Made by a program: the position numbers and the translations under genes
NCBI GenBank assembly: GCA_944389945.1
Contig: CALXOF010000001.1
Location: 67,016 to 131,015 of the forward strand
Length of the DNA: 64,000 bases
Source: an uncultured Kiritimatiellota bacterium
Lineage (GTDB): Bacteria; Verrucomicrobiota; Kiritimatiellia; RFP12; DVOR01
Reading direction: 5' to 3'
Part shown: one piece after another, positions 52,877-60,627 of the stretch
Layout: each line of letters starts with the position of its first letter
How positions within the stretch are numbered: the stretch's first letter is position 1
The notes under the pieces: generated by a model
The model's input: the letters and a program-made list of their open reading frames with translations, nothing else
What the model was told of the DNA's origin: nothing
Database searches by the model: none

Positions 52877-53629
52877 CTACCGCTCCGTGGCGCAGAGGCG
52901 CAAGGCGTCGAAGGCCATGCCGGCGGCGTAGATGACCACCGCCGCACCCATCAGGCACCCCATCAGCATGCGCACGTCCACCAAGCCGCCCGCGTAGTCA
53001 AGCACCGACATTTGCAGGGGGAAGAGCGGCCACTGCGTGATGGGTCTTCCAAAGGCCATGGAGACCGTCAGGCAGAATGCCGGCGGCGCCAAGAGGCAGG
53101 AGAGCAACGAAATCAGAAAGGTGGAGGCAGAGCTCCGGAAGAAGAGCGAGACCAACGTCCCCATGCCGCTCCAGAGCAAGGCCTGCGCCGCCAGGGCCAC
53201 CGTCGCCAACGCGAAGCCCAGCCACAAGCCCGGCACCTGCGCGTCCGCCGGGAGTGCCCAGTGCGTCAGCACCCAGCAGGTCACGCCCATGCCGATGACA
53301 TAAATCATGCAGAGAATCCACGCCGCGAGCACCTTGCCCAGCACCCAATAGCGGGCCCGCACCGGCGTCGAGAACATCAGCCGCAGCATGCCCACTTCGC
53401 GGTCTTGCGTGAATCCGCGCGAGGCCGCCACCGCCGCCAGGAAGGGCAGACCGAAGGCCGTCGCCAGACCCCAAATCGCCGGGAGCGACGTCGCCGTCCC
53501 TTCCGCGCGGTAGAGGAACCACACCAGGAGTCCGCCGGCGCCGGCCAACGCCAGGAAGAGGGGCGCCAGACCATGCACCGAGCGCACCAACTGAAAGGCT
53601 TCGCGCCGCAAAATCGTCCAAAAGACCAT
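52877..53629 (-). CDS. ABC-2 type transporter permease
   Basis: 250 residues with six hydrophobic helices, among them APLFLALAGAGGLLVWFLY, ILCMIYVIGMGVTCWVLT and ATVALAAQALLWSGMGTLVS. The stretch ASRGFTQDREVGMLRLMFST is the typical ABC-2 permease coupling region (E-R/T near the first cytoplasmic loop). It pairs with the ATPase encoded 1 bp upstream. Substrate unknown; such short two-gene ABC exporters include gliding/secretion and drug types. Confidence 0.85.
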   Translation of the reverse strand: MVFWTILRREAFQLVRSVHGLAPLFLALAGAGGLLVWFLYRAEGTATSLPAIWGLATAFGLPFLAAVAASRGFTQDREVGMLRLMFSTPVRARYWVLGKVLAAWILCMIYVIGMGVTCWVLTHWALPADAQVPGLWLGFALATVALAAQALLWSGMGTLVSLFFRSSASTFLISLLSCLLAPPAFCLTVSMAFGRPITQWPLFPLQMSVLDYAGGLVDVRMLMGCLMGAAVVIYAAGMAFDALRLCATER

Positions 53630-53630
53630 C

Positions 53631-54359
53631 TTACGCCTTCCCTTTCTCTTCCGCCGGTTTTGGCGTTAGGCGCTCGCGGGCCGTCTGCGCGTCCAGCTCC
53701 GTCTCCGTCAGCGCGCCGTTTTCCACCAGCGCAAAGCGTGTGCAGCAGGCCTCCAGAAGCTCCGGGTCGTGTCCGCTGATGAGGACGTGCGCCCGCGCGC
53801 CCACCTCGCGGATGACCGTAGCGAACTCCGCACGCATCATGGCGTCCACCCCCGCGAAGGGGTCGTCCAGCACCAACACCGAAGGCATTGTCAGCAGGGC
53901 CTCGGCCAACGCCACGCGCCGCCGCAACCCCAGGGAGAGCCGCCCCACCGTCTGCCGCCGCAGGCCCATCAGGCCGCAACGGTCCATCGCCTCCATCACG
54001 CGCCGCCGCACCCGCAGGATGCGCTCGCCGCGCAACAGTGTCCGGAACCGCAGATACGCCTCCACCCGCATCTCGCCGTAGACCGGCGCCAGTTCCGTCA
54101 TGTAGCCCACGTGCCGACGATAGCCGATGCCCATGTCCGAGCGGCACTTGCGCGTCCGCCCCGCCAGGTCGGTCAGCGCCAAGGTCACCGTGCCCGACTG
54201 CGGCACCAGGGCCGCCGCCGCCAGCCCCAACAACGTGCTCTTGCCGGCCCCGTTTGCGCCGACCACGCCGACCGTCTCGCCCGGGGAGACGCGCAGGTTC
54301 GCCCCGCGGATGCCCCCGGTCGCGTCGTAGAGGAAGGTCGCGTCGTCCAGCGTCAGCAT
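53631..54359 (-). CDS. ABC transporter ATP-binding protein
   Basis: 242 residues. Walker A GANGAGKST, signature LSLGLRRRVALAEAL and Walker B VLVLDDPFAGVD are present; the H-loop is SGHDPELLEACC. The signature motif deviates from LSGGQ (LSLGL), as in many ABC-2 type ATPases. It energises the adjacent permease. The start is ATG 54359, one base after the ilvA stop. Confidence 0.92.
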   Translation of the reverse strand: MLTLDDATFLYDATGGIRGANLRVSPGETVGVVGANGAGKSTLLGLAAAALVPQSGTVTLALTDLAGRTRKCRSDMGIGYRRHVGYMTELAPVYGEMRVEAYLRFRTLLRGERILRVRRRVMEAMDRCGLMGLRRQTVGRLSLGLRRRVALAEALLTMPSVLVLDDPFAGVDAMMRAEFATVIREVGARAHVLISGHDPELLEACCTRFALVENGALTETELDAQTARERLTPKPAEEKGKA

Positions 54360-54360
54360 G

Positions 54361-55569
54361 TCAGTCTCGGATGAGGTGGTAACCCGCGGCCTCCAGCGCC
54401 TCATGGATGGCGCCGATTTGCTCGAAGTCGCGCGTCTCGAGTTCCAGGCTCAGCACGCACGTCGCGAGCGCCGTGTCCATGCCCGAGGGGCCGTAGTTCA
54501 CGTTGATCACGTTGCCGCCGCACTTCGAGATGATGTTCGAGACGCTCGCCAGCTGGCCCGGCTTGTCCGGCAGCGACAGACGGATGCCCGCACGGCGCCC
54601 GCTCGCCAGCAGACCACGGTAAATCACGCGGCTGAGGATGTTCACGTCGATGTTGCCGCCGGAGAGCAGGCAGCACACCTTCTTCCCATGCAGCTCCGGA
54701 ATCTTGTCGTAAATCATCGCCGCCACCGAGACCGCACCCGCGCCCTCGCAGACCAGCTTCCGCTGCTCGATGAGGAAGAGCACCGCCGCGGCAATCTCGT
54801 CTTCCGTCACCGTCACGATGCCGTCGACGTACTGGTTCACCAGCTCAAAGGTCAAATCGCCCGGGTGCTTCACCGCGATGCCGTCCGCGAAGGTGTTCGC
54901 CGTCGAGAGCGTCAGCTTGTCCTGCGCCTCGATGGAGCGCTTCATGCTCGCCGCCTCCGCCGCCTGCACGCCATAGACCTTGCAGTCCGGCTTCAAGTGC
55001 TTGATGGCATAGGCCACGCCCGAAATCAGCCCGCCGCCGCCGATGGGCACCAACACCGCATCCACGTCCGGCATCTGCTCCAGGATTTCCAGGCCCACCG
55101 TGCCCTGGCCCGCAATCACGTCCGGGTCGTCGAAGGGATGCACAAAGGTCATCCCCTCCTTCTTGCACAGGTCTTGGGCGTACGCGCTTGCGTCGTCATA
55201 CGTCCCCGGCACCAGATGGACCTCCGCGCCGTAACTCTTCGTCGCCTCAATCTTCGCAATCGGCGCGATATCCGGCATGCAGATGACCGCTCGCGCCCCG
55301 CGCTTCTGCGCACCCAACGCCACGCCCTGCGCGTGGTTGCCCGCGCTGCACGCAATCACGCCGCGGCTCAGTTCCTCGGGCGACAGCTGCGAAATCTTGT
55401 AATACGCCCCACGCACCTTGAACGAACCCGTCACTTGCAGGTTTTCCGTCTTCAGCCAGACCGTTGCGTTTGTCGAAAGCTTCGGCGCGTAAATCAAATC
55501 TGTCTTGCGCGCGACCTCCTTCAACACTTCGGCCGCGTGGTGAATGTTGTCCATCGACAAAGTAGCCAT
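54361..55569 (-). CDS. ilvA: Threonine ammonia-lyase with ACT domain
   Basis: 402 residues. PLP lysine in VTGSFKVRGAYYK, SAGNHAQGVALGA, glycine-rich phosphate loop PIGGGGLISGVA and a C-terminal ACT domain (RLSLPDKPGQLASVSNII). The single short C-terminal domain fits the ilvA_1Cterm/TdcB-like form rather than the long biosynthetic E. coli IlvA. It makes 2-oxobutanoate and ammonia from threonine. It is the first gene of an eight-gene tight run, with GAGGA 10 bp before the ATG. Confidence 0.95.
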   Translation of the reverse strand: MATLSMDNIHHAAEVLKEVARKTDLIYAPKLSTNATVWLKTENLQVTGSFKVRGAYYKISQLSPEELSRGVIACSAGNHAQGVALGAQKRGARAVICMPDIAPIAKIEATKSYGAEVHLVPGTYDDASAYAQDLCKKEGMTFVHPFDDPDVIAGQGTVGLEILEQMPDVDAVLVPIGGGGLISGVAYAIKHLKPDCKVYGVQAAEAASMKRSIEAQDKLTLSTANTFADGIAVKHPGDLTFELVNQYVDGIVTVTEDEIAAAVLFLIEQRKLVCEGAGAVSVAAMIYDKIPELHGKKVCCLLSGGNIDVNILSRVIYRGLLASGRRAGIRLSLPDKPGQLASVSNIISKCGGNVINVNYGPSGMDTALATCVLSLELETRDFEQIGAIHEALEAAGYHLIRD

Positions 55570-56136
55570 AATCGTATCGTCCTCTAAACGCTTTCCTCAA
55601 TACTATAGCACAATCCCGCACTCCCTTTCTGTGCGTTCTCCACGAAGACGTGGGGGCGGCAAACGCCGCCCCAGAGAACGGAGCGTGCAGGCCCGGAGGG
55701 CCAAACCTTCCACGGCCACAGAGAACAGAAAACAGAACACCCCTGCGGGGCGACTTGCGAAGTCGTTGTTCAACTCATGAGGCATCTTTAGAAGTATATC
55801 TTAGCCGTTCTGTGAGGCACGTCGCAGACGTGCCGGGGGTGCAGGGAGAACTTCTCCCTGCCGGGGTGTGGGGCAGCGTCCCACGCCTTTAACTAATCAG
55901 CCAATCAGCCAATCCCTTTGTGTCCCTTGTGGGTCTTTGTGCTCTTTGTGGTAAAAATATTCTGGCAGTCCTGCCGGCGGTAGCCGGCCCCTAATCGGCT
56001 CTAATCTGCGGAATCGGCGGTTTCATCACACTGGCAGTCTTTGCGTCCCCTAATAGTTTGTGGCGAGTATCTTCTGATATCTTGTGTTTTATGGCATTGT
56101 CCTGCACAAAATATGGCGGAGTGGGGGAGGGGTGGC
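55570..56136. repeat. Intergenic repeat mosaic upstream of pflB
   Basis: No gene. An Hp100-like start (CACGAAGACGTGG), an H7-type hairpin and CCAAACCTTCCACGGCC, AGAACAGAAAACAGAAC heptamers (55725-55740), Gc75 (55816-55887), O8b (55889-55916) and Sc60 (55914-56042). The last ~90 bp before the promoter appear unique. Confidence 0.7.
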
Positions 56137-56165
56137 TTGACAGGGCAAATTGTATTTGGTACAGT
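56137..56165 (+). promoter_or_regulatory. pflB promoter
   Basis: TTGACA (56137-56142), 17-bp spacer, TACAGT (56160-56165). This gives a leader of about 75 nt to the pflB ATG. Confidence 0.7.
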
Positions 56166-56243
56166 TTGGGGCACTTTCTCGGCTGATTGTGCGCGGGCTT
56201 CCGCCAAGGCCGGGAGCAGACTTCAAGACAAGGAGGAACGGCA

Positions 56244-58481
56244 ATGGCCCAGTATCCCGAATTCAAACCCGGCAAGTGGCAGGACGCGATCGACGTCCGC
56301 GACTTCATCCAGAACAACTACACGCCCTACGAAGGGGACGCGTCCTTCCTTGTCGGCCCCACCGCCCGCACCCAGAAGGTGAACGCCGAATACGAGAAGC
56401 TCCACAAGGAGGAGTTCGAGAAGGGCGGCGTGCTTGATGTGGACGTGGAGAACGCCTCCAGCCTGCTCAACCACAAGCCCGGCTACCTCGACCGCGAGAA
56501 CGAGATCATCGTGGGCCTGCAGACCGACGCCCCGCTGAAGCGCTCCGTCAACCCCTTCGGCGGCATGCGCATGGCCGTCCAGGCCGCCGAGGCCTATGGC
56601 TACCACATCAGCGAGAAGCTGAAGACGGAGTTCACCTACCGCACCACCCACAACGACGGCGTCTTCCGCGCCTACACCAAGGATATGCGCGCCCTCCGCT
56701 CCGCGCACGTCCTCACCGGCCTGCCCGACGCCTATGGCCGCGGCCGCATCATCGGCGACTACCGCCGTGTGGCGCTCTACGGCGTTGACCGCCTGATCGA
56801 GGAGAAGCAGAAGGACCTCGATGGCATCGGCACCGCCCCCGACGCCGTGATGGACGACGAGACCATCCGCCTGCGCGAGGACGTCTGGCGCCAGATTGAC
56901 TACCTCGACCGCCTGAAGAAGATGGCCGAGATGTACGGCTGCGACATCTCCAAGCCCGCGCAGACCGCCAAGGAGGCCGTCCAGGCCACCTACTTCGCCT
57001 ACCTCGCCGCCATCAAGGAGCAGAACGGCGCCGCCATGAGCCTCGGCCGCACCGCCACCTTCCTCGACATCTACATCGAGCGCGACATCCAGGCCGGCAT
57101 CCTCACCGAAGAGACCGCCCAGGAGTTGATCGACGACTACGTCCTCCACCTGCGCATGAACCGCCAGCTCCGCACCCCGGAGTACAACGAGCTCTTCGCC
57201 GGCGACCCCACCTGGACCACCGAGTCCCTCGGCGGCATGGGCCTCGATGGCCGCACGCTCGTCACCAAGACCACCTTCCGCGTGCTCCACACGCTCGAGA
57301 ACCTCGGCCCCGCGCCCGAGCCGAACATGACCGTCCTCTGGGCCCAGGGTCTGCCCCAGGGCTGGAAGGACTACTGCGCCCACGTCTCCATCGTCACCGA
57401 CTCCGTGCAGTACGAGAACGACGACCTCATGCGCGAGCGCTTCGGCGACGACTACGCCATCGCCTGCTGCGTCTCCGCCATGACCATCGGCAAGGACATG
57501 CAGTTCTTCGGCGCCCGCGCCAACCTCCCCAAGGCCCTCCTCATGGCCCTCAACGGCGGCCGCGAGGAAATCAAGGGCAAGCAGGTCGGCCCCAAGACTG
57601 ACCTCCCCCCCGAAGGCCCGCTGGACTACGAAGACACCCTCGCCCGCTTCAAGCAGGTCCTCTCCTGGCTCGCGCACCAGTACGTGAACACCATGAACGT
57701 GATTCACTACATGCACGACAAGTACGCCTACGAGAAGATCCAGATGGCCCTGCACGACACCCACCTGGCCCACCGCTGGATGGCCTTCGGCGCCGCCGGT
57801 CTCTCCGTCGCCGCCGACTCCCTCTCCGCCATCAAGTACGCCAAGGTCACCCCCATCCGCAATGAGGACGGCCTCACGGTGGACTTCAAGGTCGAGGGCG
57901 ACTTCCCCAAGTTCGGCAACGACGACGACCGCGTCGACGCCATCGCCAAGGAACTCGCCGAGTTCTTCTACGCTGAGCTCCGCAAGACCCCCTGCTACCG
58001 CGGCGCCGAGCACACCCTCAGCCTTCTCACCATCACCTCCAACGTGATGTACGGCAAGAACACCGGTGCCACCCCCGATGGCCGCAAGGCCGGCGAGCCC
58101 TTCGCCCCCGGCGCCAACCCCATGCACGGCCGCGACGCCTCCGGCGCCGTCTTCTCCCTCAACTCCGTCGCCAAGCTCAACTACGACGCCTGCCGCGACG
58201 GCATCTCCAACACCTTCACCATCAACCCCTCCGCCCTCGGCAAGAGCGAGCCCGAGCAGGTCTCCAACCTCACCCACCTCATGGACGGCTACTTCGTCCA
58301 AGGCGCCCACCACCTCAACGTCAACGTCTTCAACACCGACCTCCTCCGCGACGCCCAGGCCCACCCCGACAAGTACCCCAACCTCACCATCCGCGTCTCC
58401 GGCTATGCCGTCCGCTTCATCACCCTCTCCAAGAAGCACCAGGACGAAGTCATCGCCCGCACCTGCCACAGCTGCCTGTAA
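56244..58481 (+). CDS. pflB: Formate C-acetyltransferase (pyruvate formate-lyase)
   Basis: 745 residues (E. coli 760). Catalytic pair Cys408-Cys409 in [11 protein letters not shown], glycyl-radical Gly720 in RVSGYAVRF, and C-terminal family stretches [14 protein letters not shown] and [11 protein letters not shown]. Converts pyruvate and CoA to acetyl-CoA and formate and is oxygen-sensitive, so the organism is anaerobic or facultative. The activase gene pflA is not adjacent. AAGGAGGAACGGCA precedes ATG 56244. Codon use is strongly biased to C-ending codons, as expected for a highly expressed gene. Confidence 0.96.
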   Translation: MAQYPEFKPGKWQDAIDVRDFIQNNYTPYEGDASFLVGPTARTQKVNAEYEKLHKEEFEKGGVLDVDVENASSLLNHKPGYLDRENEIIVGLQTDAPLKRSVNPFGGMRMAVQAAEAYGYHISEKLKTEFTYRTTHNDGVFRAYTKDMRALRSAHVLTGLPDAYGRGRIIGDYRRVALYGVDRLIEEKQKDLDGIGTAPDAVMDDETIRLREDVWRQIDYLDRLKKMAEMYGCDISKPAQTAKEAVQATYFAYLAAIKEQNGAAMSLGRTATFLDIYIERDIQAGILTEETAQELIDDYVLHLRMNRQLRTPEYNELFAGDPTWTTESLGGMGLDGRTLVTKTTFRVLHTLENLGPAPEPNMTVLWAQGLPQGWKDYCAHVSIVTDSVQYENDDLMRERFGDDYAIACCVSAMTIGKDMQFFGARANLPKALLMALNGGREEIKGKQVGPKTDLPPEGPLDYEDTLARFKQVLSWLAHQYVNTMNVIHYMHDKYAYEKIQMALHDTHLAHRWMAFGAAGLSVAADSLSAIKYAKVTPIRNEDGLTVDFKVEGDFPKFGNDDDRVDAIAKELAEFFYAELRKTPCYRGAEHTLSLLTITSNVMYGKNTGATPDGRKAGEPFAPGANPMHGRDASGAVFSLNSVAKLNYDACRDGISNTFTINPSALGKSEPEQVSNLTHLMDGYFVQGAHHLNVNVFNTDLLRDAQAHPDKYPNLTIRVSGYAVRFITLSKKHQDEVIARTCHSCL

Positions 58482-58498
58482 GCCGAGGACAACCTCCC

Positions 58499-58529
58499 AA
58501 AAAAGCCCCGCCCCCGCGGGGCTTTTTTC
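58499..58529 (+). terminator. Terminator after pflB
   Basis: AAGCCCCGC, loop, GCGGGGCTT and a T-run, about 20 bp after the stop. Confidence 0.9.
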
Positions 58530-58575
58530 TTTTTCCCCTCCCTTCCCGCCCCCCAACCCCAAACCTTCCCTTTCA

Positions 58576-58683
58576 GACCCTATAAGGGTCCGCAGTGAGA
58601 CCCTATAGTGGTCGGGGTCGAGACCCTATAGTGGTCCGCGGTCGACCCCTATAGTGGTCCACTGCCGCCCCCTATAGGGTCTC
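58576..58683. repeat. P23 palindromic array, 5 units
   Basis: Cores start at 58580, 58603, 58626, 58649 and 58672, exactly 23 bp apart. The first unit has CTATAA with AGGG on the right. Confidence 0.88.
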
Positions 58684-58927
58684 GGCAAGAGGCTTGAAGG
58701 TTTGGCTCGCCGCCGCGCCGGTTTTCCGCGAAGACACCATTGAGGGCGCGAAACGCCTTGGGCTCCATCGGCCGCTCTGTAGCTTCGTCGCTGACCGCGC
58801 CCGCCACCCTCCGTTTCGCGCCTTGTTGTTTTCTTTGGAGCATCATCCGTCGCCCCGCAGGGGCGTTCTGTTCTCTGTTCTCCGTTCTCTGTTCTCTGTT
58901 CCATGGGGCGCTTCAGCGCCCCCGTAA
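58684..58927. repeat. Intergenic repeat mosaic
   Basis: A ~100-bp element (58729-58832, reverse relative of 37824-37905) with GGGCTCCATCGGCCGCTCTG and the GCGAAACG/CGTTTCGC pair, then H7 heptamers CTGTTCTC/CCGTTCTC (58868-58905) and a GGGGCGCTTCAGCGCCCCC hairpin. No gene. Confidence 0.65.
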
Positions 58928-58999
58928 TGTGTCAATAGGGAATTGCACCGAAAGGCTGATAAGTGGTTGATTGATGTGTCATTTGAAATTGCACCGAAG

Positions 59000-59043
59000 C
59001 CCCCCTCCCTGCGGGGCGGCATGCCGCCCCGCAGGGAGGGGGG
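59000..59043. repeat. Perfect 44-bp palindrome in the IS left end
   Basis: Arms of 22 bp, CCCCCCTCCCTGCGGGGCGG onward, meet at GCATGC. It lies just past the transposase stop, so on the minus strand it could act as a very stable 3' stem-loop. Confidence 0.85.
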
Positions 59044-59051
59044 GGAAGAAA

Positions 59052-60203
59052 TCAAGGGTGTTGTGTCAGAAAAAGCCTCCGGAGGGTTTTCTTGCAACGT
59101 CTGCGTAGAAGGATGGCGTTGAGGTGTGGTGGTGGCGGTTGAGGGAGAAGAGCGTTAAGGCGTTGCCAGGGAGTCCGGGGCGTGTCAATGATGCGGCGAT
59201 AGGCGAGGCCTTTGACGTCGGTGCGACGGATTTTGGAGAGTTGGCAGGTGCAGGGAATGGCGTGGTTGTTGAGGAGGCTCCACTCGTCACACAGCTGGGT
59301 GAGGGCGGGAAGTTGGGAGTGATCTGAAAAACGAAGGTCACCGAAGAGGGCGCGGATGACGGAACCGTTCTTCTGCTCGATGCGGTTGTTGTCGTTCTTG
59401 CGGTAGGGGCGGGAGCGGGTGAGTCGCACATTGGGAAGGTGGGTGGAGAGGTAGGCGAGGAGGTGGTGGTTGATGAACTCGTTGCCGTGGCCTTTCGCCT
59501 TCGGCTCAGGAGCGTTGCGGTCGACGTGGATAACTTTGGGTGGGAAGGGGAGTTGTTCGAGGAGGTGCGCGAGGGCGTTTGTGGTGGCCTCGGCGCCGCG
59601 GTTCCAGCAGGGGGCGAGGGCGCCCCATTGGGTGGCCGCGTCGGTGACGTGGAGGATCCAGAAGAAGCTTTCGCGCATGTCGCCGCCGCAGAGCGCGACG
59701 GTGTCCACTTGGAGGATGCCGGGCTCGCCGGTTTCCTCGAGGGCGCCAGGGCCGGCGGGGATCTGGGCCGCGAGCGAGGCTTTGTTGCCGGAGCGTTTGT
59801 TGGGGGCGCGCCGGATGTGGTGGGGGCGCAGGATACGGTACATCGTGGAGGCGCTCATGCGCGTGAGTTCGTCGGCGAGCGCCGGGGGGACGTCGTGGCC
59901 GAGTTCTTCGTAATCCCTGATGGCGCTTTCGATTATGCTCTTGAGATAGAGCGGGCACATGTAACCTTCCGCCCGCCAGATCCGGATGAGGAGTTGGTGC
60001 GCGTCGCGCGAGTAGGAGGGTTTGCGCCCGCGGTGCTTGCGATGGCGGCGGCTCCCGTTGAGCAGACGGATGACGTATTTGCGCGAATAATGCGTCATCG
60101 CGACGGCCTCATCGATGAGCGCCGAGCGCTCTTTCCTTGTCTTGGCCTTGGCATAGCGTGCTTTCATCTTGAGCATGTAAAGCCTCTTGAAGTTTGCTTC
60201 CAC
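59052..60203 (-). CDS. DDE (rve-type) transposase
   Basis: About 383 residues. The N-terminal helix-turn-helix region includes SALIDEAVAMTHYSRKYVIR, then GRKPSYSRDAHQLL. The catalytic core has VDTVALCGGDM (first Asp), VIHVDRN (second Asp), EFINHHLLAYL and RSRPYRKNDNNRIEQKNGSV (Glu). This matches IS481-like/ISNCY 'integrase core' transposases. Unusually, the HxDNGxEF block is split by about 9 residues (HVDRNAPEPKAKGHGNEF). GTG 60203 is chosen because AGGGAGG lies just upstream; ATG 60224 overlaps the inner inverted repeat. Frame intact, so it may be active. Confidence 0.85.
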   Translation of the reverse strand: MEANFKRLYMLKMKARYAKAKTRKERSALIDEAVAMTHYSRKYVIRLLNGSRRHRKHRGRKPSYSRDAHQLLIRIWRAEGYMCPLYLKSIIESAIRDYEELGHDVPPALADELTRMSASTMYRILRPHHIRRAPNKRSGNKASLAAQIPAGPGALEETGEPGILQVDTVALCGGDMRESFFWILHVTDAATQWGALAPCWNRGAEATTNALAHLLEQLPFPPKVIHVDRNAPEPKAKGHGNEFINHHLLAYLSTHLPNVRLTRSRPYRKNDNNRIEQKNGSVIRALFGDLRFSDHSQLPALTQLCDEWSLLNNHAIPCTCQLSKIRRTDVKGLAYRRIIDTPRTPWQRLNALLPQPPPPHLNAILLRRRCKKTLRRLFLTQHP

Positions 60204-60303
60204 GTATCCTCCCTGGGTGCACATTCAATTGACACATAGGCGACGCGTCAACTTTCGCTTCGGTGCACAGGACTATGACATATCACGGGAGGTCTTCTGC
60301 CTA

Positions 60304-60332
60304 CTTGACACGTCAGAATGCTTGTAGTATAT
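60304..60332 (+). promoter_or_regulatory. Promoter of BspA-like gene
   Basis: TTGACA (60304-60309), 17-bp spacer, TATATT (60327-60332), just outside the IS end. It implies a ~290-nt untranslated leader. Confidence 0.65.
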
Positions 60333-60627
60333 TGAGGGCAGATAGCTTGAGGGCGCGTGTTCTGCCGGTTGGCGGGGGCGTGTTTCTCGGGCGCAGAATC
60401 GGTGCGTTTACGCATACATTCGTTTTAGAGGAAACTACCACCTTCCCTAGCTTGAACGAGATGTATCGCGGAGGCGCGCTTGGGTATATCCCAGGCGTGT
60501 TTTTCTCCCGTTATGTTTCCAAGCACGGCTGTGGTAGGCCTCCTCTAAGGAACTTCGGGGGGAGGCACGCTTTTTTGTTGTCTCTCCGTCTCGTCGTTGG
60601 TGTGAAAACAGGGATTGGAGAACGGTC
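60333..60627 (+). other. Long leader with terminator-like hairpin
   Basis: The leader contains CTTGGGTATATCCCAG (60478-60493), and at 60537-60576 the stem GCCTCC/GGAGGC followed by ACGCTTTTTTG, about 50 nt before the gene start. It could act as an attenuator or as the terminator of a small RNA. I do not recognise a known riboswitch. Confidence 0.4.

Larger units (their letters stand above)
58928..60281 (-). mobile_element. Insertion sequence with modular inverted ends
   Basis: About 1.35 kb containing one DDE transposase gene. Both ends carry the same two modules in inverted orientation: TGTCA, ~8 bp, TGCACC. They lie at ~58930 (outer left) and ~58977 (inner left), with matching copies at ~60279 (outer right) and ~60237 (inner right, TGTCAATTGAATGTGCACC). 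The exact boundaries and target duplication are unclear. The element sits between the pflB-side repeat block and the BspA-like gene. Confidence 0.75.
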
